DNA from: JAJYKN01 sp045403145
GTDB lineage: Bacteria; Nitrospirota; UBA9217
NCBI GenBank assembly: GCA_045403145.1
Contig: JAXIPA010000195.1
Span: 1-35,361 of the forward strand
Length of the DNA stretch: 35,361 bases
Direction of reading: 5' to 3'
Made by a program: the position numbers and the translations under genes. Below are positions 29,188 to 35,361 of this stretch, in pieces. The notes under the pieces were generated by a model. The model did no database searches. It saw only the letters and a list, made by a program, of their open reading frames with translations, and was not told the DNA's origin. Position 1 is the first letter of the stretch. Each line of letters opens with the position of its first letter.

Positions 29188-31575
29188 ATGCCATATCTAA
29201 ACAAGATCATACCGTTGTCCGTATTTCTCCTTCTCATGGCGTGCGCCCGGGAAAGAATACTGCCTCCGGTCGTACCCGAGAACTCCTCACCCGCCCATGC
29301 CCGGCGGACGTTCGCTCCTTCTACCGTAACAGCGACCGATCCGGAACAGGCGCTGCAAGCTGCCACGGATGCCTATAAGGGCGGCAACGGAGAAATCGCG
29401 TTCATCCTGGCGCGCCGGGTGACGGAGCAGTACCCGAATACGGCCTGGTATCAGCGAGCGTTGTTTGTGCAGGAACAGGTTCTGATTCAGTTGGACCGCG
29501 CAGACGAAGCTGATGCCGCCATGCTGCGCGTCCGGGAAGAATATCCGGAGCTGGCCGATTATGCCGTGTATCTGCTCGCTGAATATCATTTTTCGAAGGC
29601 GCGTTTCAGTCAGGCCGCCGCTCTCTACCAGTTGGTGATGGACATGAACGGCGGAGGTCCCCTGGCCCCGCGTGCGGCATACCAGCGGGCCGCCGCCCTA
29701 TTCGACAGCTATGCCTACGCTCCGGCCATCGAGGCGTTCGAAAAATGTCTGGAGGATTATCCACGGGCCGAGTTTGCATCTGATGCCGGCCTGGGCCTCG
29801 CCCGCGCGCTTACGGCGGAGGCGCGGCTGGAACAGGCGGTGCACGCATACCGTGACGTCTGGACGCGGTATCCCGGCTCTCTCGCGGACCACGATATTGA
29901 GCGCGAGCTTGCCGACCTCAAAACCGGGGGCGTCGATGTTCCGGATTATTCCGTTGACGAACTTATGGAGCGTGGAAAAAACCTTTCCCGCCTGGGCCGG
30001 CAGGACAAGGCGTCAGAGATCTTCATGATGCTCGTTCACAGGGAGCCGCCGCCCCAGAACCGATCGGAAGCGCTGTTTCGCGCGGGTGTCGCCTCGTTTT
30101 ATCTCGGCAAGCGTGGAGAAGCGGCGGCCCTGCTCGAAAAGACGCTGCATGAGTATCCTGCCGACCTGCGTGCTCCGGAAGCGCTGTACTGGCTCGGGAA
30201 ATCCTACGTTAAGCTTGGCGACTGGGAGCGGGGAACGAAAACTTTCCAAAAGCTCCTTGACCGGTTCCCCGACAGTGAGTGGGCTGACGACGCTCTTTTT
30301 CTGAGCGGGAACATTTACCGGGAAACGGGAGAGGTGGAAAAAGAACGCCGATTCTACGGACATCTGGCACAGACATATCCTGACAGCAAGTATGCGGACA
30401 GCGCCCTCTGGTGGGTCGCATGGTCGTATTATACCGTGAGCGACTACAGGAAGGCGGAACGGGCCTTCCAGGAGCTTATTAACCGTTACCCGCGGTCCTT
30501 CCTCGTGAACCAGGCCTTCTACTGGCAGGGCAGGGCCGCGGAAAAAAGGGGGGAGCTTTCGCGGGCGGCTGCGTATTACAAGCGGGTGCTTAAAAAAGGT
30601 CCCTATACGTACTATGGGTACCGCGCAGCAGAACGGCTGGTGCGTTTGGGAACGACCGACGTCGTTGTAGCGGCTGATGATTTCGTTGACAGCGCGCCGG
30701 CGTGCCTCGAAGGACCGTGCCCCGACGATCCCGCTGGTTCTTTTGATGCCGATGACGGGCCGCCGGTCTGGACCGAAGAAACGAAGCAAGTCCTCTCATC
30801 AGAGCCGTCGTTCAGAAAAACGCTGGAACTCATGCATCTGGACATGAAAAAAGAGGCCGCCCGGGAATTGTGGTCGCTCCAGGACAGAGTGTCCCGAAAA
30901 CGCGGCATGCTCATCGGTTTAAGCAAGGCATTCTTCGAACTTGGCGATTATCACCGATCGCTCACGCTCGTGGTCAAAAAGTACGAACGGTATCTCGAAG
31001 GACCGGCGAACGGGGTCTCCGGGGATTTGTGGTTTCTAGCTTATCCGCAGGGTTACTGGGAAAGCATCCTATCCTACTCCCGGAAGTACGGTCAGGACCC
31101 GTACTTTATCGCCGCCGTCATCCGCGAGGAGAGCCAGTTCTCTCCCGAAGCGCTGTCGCCCGCGGGGGCGCGGGGGCTTATGCAGGTGATGCCCGCGACA
31201 GGTGAGCGGGTGGCCCGATCGATAAAACTGGCCGATTTCGACCGAAGGAAACTCTTCGATTCAGATACGGCCATCAACATCGGAACGTGGTATATCAGCC
31301 ATCTCATGAAACGGTTCAAGGGAGATCCGCTCCTCGTGGCAGCAGCTTACAATGCCGGCCCGGAGGCCGCCGCCGGATGGGCCGCGAAAAACGGTTACAA
31401 CGGTGAACGCGACGTATTCGTCGAGATGATACCGTATGCGGAGACGCGGGGATACGTGAAGAAGGTGCTCCGGAACTACGCGGAGTACAAGAGGATCTAC
31501 GGGAAGAAGCCGGGGATTGCGGATCCCGTATTACGGACTCAGGGGACGGATTTCGGATCGCGGATTGCGGATTAA
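29188..31575 (+). CDS. TPR-repeat lytic transglycosylase lipoprotein (Slt type)
   Basis: 795 residues from ATG 29188. Lipoprotein signal PYLNKIIPLSVFLLLMAC with lipobox LMAC (C19). Residues about 55-530 are tetratricopeptide repeats (ATDAYKGGNGEIAFILARRV; AEYHFSKARFSQAAALYQLV; FLSGNIYRETGEVEKERRFY). The C-terminal SLT domain (about 630-780) has IREESQFSPEALSPAGARGL with catalytic E648, MQVMPATGERVA, and VAAAYNAGPEA. It cleaves peptidoglycan with 1,6-anhydro products. The last ~18 residues (from about KKPGIAD) and the stop codon are encoded by GATTGCGGA-type repeat DNA. Followed by a small coiled-coil gene. Confidence 0.9.
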   Translation: MPYLNKIIPLSVFLLLMACARERILPPVVPENSSPAHARRTFAPSTVTATDPEQALQAATDAYKGGNGEIAFILARRVTEQYPNTAWYQRALFVQEQVLIQLDRADEADAAMLRVREEYPELADYAVYLLAEYHFSKARFSQAAALYQLVMDMNGGGPLAPRAAYQRAAALFDSYAYAPAIEAFEKCLEDYPRAEFASDAGLGLARALTAEARLEQAVHAYRDVWTRYPGSLADHDIERELADLKTGGVDVPDYSVDELMERGKNLSRLGRQDKASEIFMMLVHREPPPQNRSEALFRAGVASFYLGKRGEAAALLEKTLHEYPADLRAPEALYWLGKSYVKLGDWERGTKTFQKLLDRFPDSEWADDALFLSGNIYRETGEVEKERRFYGHLAQTYPDSKYADSALWWVAWSYYTVSDYRKAERAFQELINRYPRSFLVNQAFYWQGRAAEKRGELSRAAAYYKRVLKKGPYTYYGYRAAERLVRLGTTDVVVAADDFVDSAPACLEGPCPDDPAGSFDADDGPPVWTEETKQVLSSEPSFRKTLELMHLDMKKEAARELWSLQDRVSRKRGMLIGLSKAFFELGDYHRSLTLVVKKYERYLEGPANGVSGDLWFLAYPQGYWESILSYSRKYGQDPYFIAAVIREESQFSPEALSPAGARGLMQVMPATGERVARSIKLADFDRRKLFDSDTAINIGTWYISHLMKRFKGDPLLVAAAYNAGPEAAAGWAAKNGYNGERDVFVEMIPYAETRGYVKKVLRNYAEYKRIYGKKPGIADPVLRTQGTDFGSRIAD
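31513..31575. repeat. GATTGCGGA-type repeat overlapping the 3' end of the SLT gene
   Basis: GGATTGCGGAT, TTACGGACTCAGGGGACGG, ATTTCGGATCGCGGATTGCG: decayed copies of the same motif as at 4453, 10586 and 23905. The reading frame of the SLT gene continues through it to TAA. Confidence 0.65.
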
Positions 31576-31594
31576 AGATCGAGGAAGAAGCGAG

Positions 31595-31819
31595 TTGAAA
31601 GACCTTGAAGACAGATTTGCGCTCGTTGAAAAGCGGGTCCAGGCCATTGTGGAGCATAACAGGTCACTGGCCGCCCGCGTCCGGGAACTGGAGCGGGAGC
31701 TTGCGCAGGCCCGGAGGGAGGCGCAGGAACTGGCGCACGTCCATGTCGCAAAGCTGCACATTCGGGAAAAGATCGAGAACATTCTTCATGCCATAGAATC
31801 GGTCGGCATAAAAAAATAG
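31595..31819 (+). CDS. Small coiled-coil protein, ZapB-like
   Basis: 74 residues from TTG 31595, with GAGGAAG upstream. Entirely helical with heptad spacing: LKDLEDRFALVEKRVQAIVE, ARVRELERELAQARREAQEL, then IREKIENILHAIESV. It resembles ZapB-type cell-division coiled coils in size and pattern, but short coiled coils are hard to assign by sequence alone. The same frame is open back to 31517 through the repeat, which is not a credible start. No zapA follows; an ABC transporter is next, 24 bp away. Confidence 0.6.
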   Translation: MKDLEDRFALVEKRVQAIVEHNRSLAARVRELERELAQARREAQELAHVHVAKLHIREKIENILHAIESVGIKK

Positions 31820-31843
31820 CACCCTCCTTGTAAACTCTATCCT

Positions 31844-32575
31844 ATGGACATCGTTACCGTGCAGTCTCTCGTTAAAGAGTATAACGGCCTCCGGGCGGTG
31901 GATGGCGTCGACTTCGCGATCAGAGAGGGCGAATGCTTCGGCTTCCTCGGTCCAAACGGCGCGGGCAAGACGACGGTCCTGCGGATCATTTCCTGTTTCA
32001 TGCCGCCCACGCGCGGGTCCGTCACGGTCTTCGGCGCGGACGTGGCGCGGCAGTCCAGCGAGATAAAAGCGAGACTCGGCGTCATGCCGCAGGACATCAA
32101 CCTCGATCCGGACCTTTCGGTGATCGAAAATCTCATTGTCTATGGACGGTATTTCGACATCGGGAAAAAAGACACCCTCCGGCTCGCCCGGGCGCTCCTC
32201 GAATTCGTGGATCTCCAGGACAAGGCGATGGCGAAGATAGACCAGCTTTCGGGAGGCATGAAGCACCGCCTCCTGCTCGCCCGATCGCTCGTGAACGATC
32301 CGGAAATCCTTATCCTCGACGAGCCCACTACCGGCCTGGATCCGCACAGCAGGCACACGGTGTGGGACAAACTGGACCACCTCAAGTCGAAAAACACCAC
32401 GCTCCTGCTGACGACCCATTATATGGAGGAAGCTGAACGGCTCTGCGACCGGGTGGCGATCATGGACTCGGGCAGGATCGTGACCATCGATTCTCCCTCG
32501 CACCTTATGGCGCTGCACGGCGGGAACCTTGAGAACGTGTATCTCAAACTGACGGGGAGGAGCCTTGCGGATTAA
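31844..32575 (+). CDS. ABC-2 type exporter, ATP-binding protein
   Basis: 243 residues. Walker A GPNGAGKT (36-43), signature LSGGM (about 136), Walker B ILILDEPTTGLDP, H-loop TTHYMEEAERL. Closest in style to NodI/DrrA-type ATPases. Its end overlaps the start of the permease by 11 bp, so the two are translationally coupled. Substrate unknown; drugs, polysaccharides or lipids are all possible. Confidence 0.93.
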   Translation: MDIVTVQSLVKEYNGLRAVDGVDFAIREGECFGFLGPNGAGKTTVLRIISCFMPPTRGSVTVFGADVARQSSEIKARLGVMPQDINLDPDLSVIENLIVYGRYFDIGKKDTLRLARALLEFVDLQDKAMAKIDQLSGGMKHRLLLARSLVNDPEILILDEPTTGLDPHSRHTVWDKLDHLKSKNTTLLLTTHYMEEAERLCDRVAIMDSGRIVTIDSPSHLMALHGGNLENVYLKLTGRSLAD

Positions 32576-33320
32576 ACGCGCCTTCAGTGTCTGGCAGCGG
32601 CACTGGCTGGTCTATACCAAGCTGTACAAGACGAGTTTCGCCCTCAATTTCGCGGAACCGGCCCTCTACCTCGTTGCCATGGGGTTCGGTCTCGGATCGT
32701 TCGTGCAGGATATCCACGGCCAAACGTACATCCAGTATATTGCGCCGGGAATCGTCGCGTCGTCCTCGGTTTTCGCAGCGGTGTATGAATGCACCTACGG
32801 CACCTACATCCGGATGACCTTCCAGAAGACCTTCGACGCCATCCTTGCCACGCCGGTGAACCTCGACGATCTCGTAGCGGGGGAACTCCTCTGGGGCGCG
32901 ACCAAAAGCGTGATCTTCGGCATCACCATAACCATCGTGATAGCCCTTTTCGGCCTCGTTGACTCTCCTTTAATCCTGCTGACGATCCCGTTTATTTTTC
33001 TGGGCGGGCTGATCTTCGCGGAGCTTTCGGTCGTTTTTTGCGCGATCGTGCCGGGGATAGATTCGTTCAGTTACTTCTATACGCTCTTTATGACGCCGCT
33101 GTTTCTTTTTTCCGGGATTTTTTTCCCCCTCGACGCCATGCCGGCCGCGGTCTCCGGACTCGCTTTTTTTACGCCGCTTTACCACCTCGTGAACATTTGT
33201 CGGGCATTTTCCGCGGGGACGTTCTCCGGCGCGGGCTGGAGCATGGCCTGGCTTGTCGCTGCCGTCCTCCTCCTGTCGCCGCTGCCCTTCAGGCTCATGA
33301 GGAAAAGAATCATCGTCTGA
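32565..33320 (+). CDS. ABC-2 type exporter, permease
   Basis: 251 residues from TTG 32565, with GGGGAGGAG just upstream inside the ATPase gene. Six hydrophobic helices and the NodJ-family pattern: NFAEPALYLVAMGFGLG, YIQYIAPGIVASSSVFAAVY, FDAILATPVNLDDLVAGELL, FFPLDAMPAAVSGLAFFTPL and YHLVNICRAF. Pairs with the preceding ATPase. Confidence 0.92.
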   Translation: MRIKRAFSVWQRHWLVYTKLYKTSFALNFAEPALYLVAMGFGLGSFVQDIHGQTYIQYIAPGIVASSSVFAAVYECTYGTYIRMTFQKTFDAILATPVNLDDLVAGELLWGATKSVIFGITITIVIALFGLVDSPLILLTIPFIFLGGLIFAELSVVFCAIVPGIDSFSYFYTLFMTPLFLFSGIFFPLDAMPAAVSGLAFFTPLYHLVNICRAFSAGTFSGAGWSMAWLVAAVLLLSPLPFRLMRKRIIV

Positions 33321-33351
33321 AGAGGCAACCTGTCCTACCGGAGGCGCATAA

Positions 33352-33984
33352 ATGAATATAGCCGTCTTTGGCTCTACGGGGCTTACCGGAAGAGAACTGG
33401 TCAAACAAGCGCTTGATGCCGGACATCATGTTGTGGCATTCGCCCGCTCCCCATCGAAACTCGACATTAATAGCGAGCGATTGACTGTCGTGCAGGGAGA
33501 ACTGGATAATATCGCGGCGATTGAGCGGACTGTGCGGGGCGCCGATGCCGTCATTAGTATCTTAGGTCCCACCGGAGAGGTGAAAGGCACGCCGCTCAGC
33601 ACCGGCACGAAAAACATCCTTGCAGCGATGGATAAATTCGATGTGCGAAGGATCATCCTCGTGGGGACCGCAAGCGTCAGCGACCCGAACGACTTGCCCG
33701 ATTTCAAGTTCAAGCTGTTGATTGCCGTCATAAGGACATTGCTGCCCGGAGCTTATGCCGAGATCATCAGAATTGCCGATGCGGTGCGTTCCACCGGACA
33801 TGATTGGACCATTGTTCGCGCGCCGCTTCTCACGAACAAGCCAAAAACAGGTAAACTTCGGATTGGATATTACGGTCAGGGCAGGATAGGGCTGTTTCTT
33901 TCACGGGCCGATATGGCTGCCTTCATGCTTGAGCAGGTCACGGATATGCGATATATGAGGAAAGCGCCCGCCATAAGCAATTGA
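33352..33984 (+). CDS. NAD(P)-binding SDR-type oxidoreductase
   Basis: 210 residues. Rossmann motif FGSTGLTGRELVKQAL (6-21), HHVVAFARSPSKL, GADAVISILGPTG, VRRIILVGTASVS and DWTIVRAPLLTN follow the atypical SDR/NmrA-like pattern related to flavin reductase/BLVRB-like proteins. The YxxxK catalytic pair of classical SDRs is not seen. GGAGG before ATG 33352. Possibly on the transcript of the ABC exporter (31 bp downstream). Confidence 0.85.
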   Translation: MNIAVFGSTGLTGRELVKQALDAGHHVVAFARSPSKLDINSERLTVVQGELDNIAAIERTVRGADAVISILGPTGEVKGTPLSTGTKNILAAMDKFDVRRIILVGTASVSDPNDLPDFKFKLLIAVIRTLLPGAYAEIIRIADAVRSTGHDWTIVRAPLLTNKPKTGKLRIGYYGQGRIGLFLSRADMAAFMLEQVTDMRYMRKAPAISN

Positions 33985-34119
33985 TGGTTGCGGTCAGCGC
34001 CGGGTCACGGTTGTAAGCGTCCGAACCAGGCGAGGTCTGACAAAGAAAGGGTGTTCAGCCGGCCTTGTGGGAGGGATATTGGCAGAGCGCGCGGCATCAC
34101 GCGTGAATGCCCGCGCCGG

Positions 34120-34164
34120 AAAAGAAACGCCGGCGGGAAGGGGGGGAGGAAACTTCCCGCCGGC
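34120..34164 (-). terminator. Likely terminator of the cytochrome gene (minus strand)
   Basis: A perfect 12-bp stem GCCGGCGGGAAG / CTTCCCGCCGGC (34129-34140 with 34153-34164) around a 12-nt loop, followed on the minus strand by GTTTCTTTTCC. The T run is interrupted, so efficiency is uncertain, but it lies 28 bp after the cytochrome stop codon. Confidence 0.6.
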
Positions 34165-34191
34165 AGGTGATGCCGCTCTCGGTACTCTTTA

Positions 34192-35361
34192 CTATACTCC
34201 GCCTTTTTCGATGCTCACCTTTTTCGTGACTTTATGCCACGAAAACTTTCCGCTTTCCACGCTTCCAAAAGGCAGATACATCAGCTCTACCTCCACCGTC
34301 ATATCGTAATCAAGGATCGTGGTGACGTCCTTCCCGTCTTTCTTGGCGAACTCCGCAGGGACGGGGATCTCAAATTTTTCCACTACTGGACGATTGGGCG
34401 GCAAACTGGTGTCGCGGATGATGCCGCTCTTTTCATAGGGTCCGCGGCCCATCTTGTCGCCGCGGCCGAGCTGCTGGGGAATGGGCATGTAGATTTTTGA
34501 CTGCTTGAATATCTCTTTTCCTTTACTGTCTTTCGCGGTCACTTCCAGGACCAGCCGGTTGGGTGTTGGTCAGCCGTCGGGGATGGAGTGTCCGGCGCGG
34601 TTAAGCATCTCGACCGTTACGAGCGCCTGGGGCGTCATCTTCGAGCCGTCGCGCCACTGGTAGCCGAGGGTCTCCACCTTGAAGTCAACCGCCGCCTTAG
34701 CCATGCCGGGGTCCCGGTAGCTCTGCATGTTATGGCCGAGTTTGCTTTTTTTCATGTGGCATTCCTGGCATTTTTCCTGGCCGCCCTCGGCGCTGTAAGA
34801 CCAGAGGTAGCTGCCGTAGAGTGTGGCGCACTGCGAGGGGTTCTCGAGCTCGAGGTTCGGTCCCAGGCCGTGGCACTGGCCGCAGAGGATGGACTCGTCC
34901 ATGATAGGGCTCGCCTTCATGACGGGATGCGCGGCGTCCGCGTGGCTGCCGTTCTTCGAGCCGTAGACCTCGTTCTTCTGCGGGGTCCCGTCGACCCACT
35001 TATGCGTGATGGCGTTCCGCTGGTGGCAGATGAGACAGTTGATGTTCACCGTGGAGAGCTTGGCGGCCGCTTTTTCCCGGTCGTCGTCGCTTGTTTTCGG
35101 ATCGGAGTAGATGTAGGCGTATTTCACGATCTCCTTTGCCACGTCGTCGGTGGCATCGGCAAGCTGCGGCAGATGACACTTGGCGCAGATCATGAGGTGC
35201 CTGACCTGCACGTCCTCCGGATTTTTTACGCCCGAGTACTGCCAGCCTGCGAGCCCCACGGAGACCGTTGTCTTGATGGTCGCCGCGGTCCTGCCGGTCC
35301 CGAAGATGGACCGTGAGTGGATGGACTGCTCCCATTCGTTGTAGATTGCTTCGTGACACTC
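34192..35361 (-). CDS. Multiheme c-type cytochrome, predicted selenoprotein (5' end outside window)
   Basis: One continuous frame of 390 codons, entering at base 35361 and ending TAA/TAG-type at 34192, interrupted only by TGA at 34572-34570. Four complete CXXCH heme sites are present (CAKCH, CLICH, CGQCH, CQECH) and a fifth is cut by the edge (ECHEAIYNEWEQ). The TGA sits in GHSIPDG-U-PTPNRLVLEV, and the downstream 125 codons read as a beta-rich domain without hemes that continues smoothly in the same frame. A SECIS-like hairpin starts 5 nt after the TGA. I therefore read UGA as selenocysteine. The protein would be periplasmic or outer-membrane associated and part of an electron-transfer conduit (inference). 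I recall Geobacter extracellular-electron-conduit cytochromes (ExtK/ExtL) of this style but cannot verify the link here. Confidence 0.82.
34540..34569 (-). promoter_or_regulatory. SECIS-like hairpin just after the in-frame UGA
   Basis: Counting from the base after TGA on the minus strand: C5A6C7 pairs with G28T29G30, C12C13G14G15 pairs with C21C22-G24G25 (T23 bulged), and the apical loop C16-T20 contains GGT at 18-20. The internal loop is 4 against 2 bases. The fdhF SECIS of E. coli has its GGU at 19-21 with a bulged U, so position and shape fit SelB recognition. Confidence 0.6.

Noticed and set aside
34570..34572. Stop codon or frameshift making the cytochrome a pseudogene or two genes
   Set aside because: Both halves are in the same frame with no further damage, and a SECIS-like hairpin follows directly. 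Selenocysteine explains it better, though only homologues or selABC genes can settle it.

Overview
The window is a chromosomal stretch (G+C clearly above 50%) from a Gram-negative bacterium. It encodes outer-membrane and envelope functions (FadL/OmpP1-type porin, apolipoprotein N-acyltransferase, heptosyltransferase-like GT9 enzyme, two predicted lipoproteins), UbiX, SecDF-YajC and, at the right edge, a multiheme c-type cytochrome that appears to contain selenocysteine. Together with intergenic spacers full of GTCATTCCCG-type and GATTGCGG-type repeats, this suggests an anaerobic, cytochrome-rich lineage such as Nitrospirota or Desulfobacterota. That placement is inference from gene content; there is no rRNA here.

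Layout. 1-3.2 kb (minus): the 5' end of a membrane sensor protein, rmuC, and nadA. 3.5-6 kb (plus): era, a DedA protein, recO. 6.1-8.6 kb (minus): an operon of a double-Sm-domain Hfq, a second Hfq-like protein and lnt. 8.7-10.6 kb (plus): queD and a TldE/PmbA protein. 10.8-13.2 kb (minus): hflX and a lysine-rich-tail/EF-Tu-domain-2-like fusion. 13.5-17.3 kb (plus): FadL-family porin, a DUF302-like exported protein, a CapA-like lipoprotein. 17.5-21.5 kb: GT9 glycosyltransferase, a small unknown gene (minus), an MFS transporter, ubiX. 21.6-28.2 kb: bifunctional-nuclease-domain protein (minus), argS, tgt, yajC, secD, secF. 28.4-34 kb (plus): YkgJ-type Cys-cluster protein, TPR-SLT lipoprotein, small coiled-coil protein, ABC-2 exporter pair, SDR-type oxidoreductase. 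34.2-35.4 kb (minus): the cytochrome, running off the edge.

Most genes are housekeeping. Four things stand out. (1) An in-frame UGA with a downstream SECIS-like hairpin in the cytochrome. (2) Three Sm/Hfq folds in two adjacent genes, one of them a fused double Hfq. (3) Good sigma70-type promoters whose -10 box lies only 7-9 nt before the start codon of nadA, era, the double hfq, queD and the GT9 gene (11 nt for the MFS gene), all without a Shine-Dalgarno sequence, implying frequent leaderless mRNAs. (4) A histone-H1-like tail fused to an EF-Tu domain-2-like barrel. Nearly every spacer also carries mosaic inverted-repeat elements; some lie inside operons or extend into reading frames.
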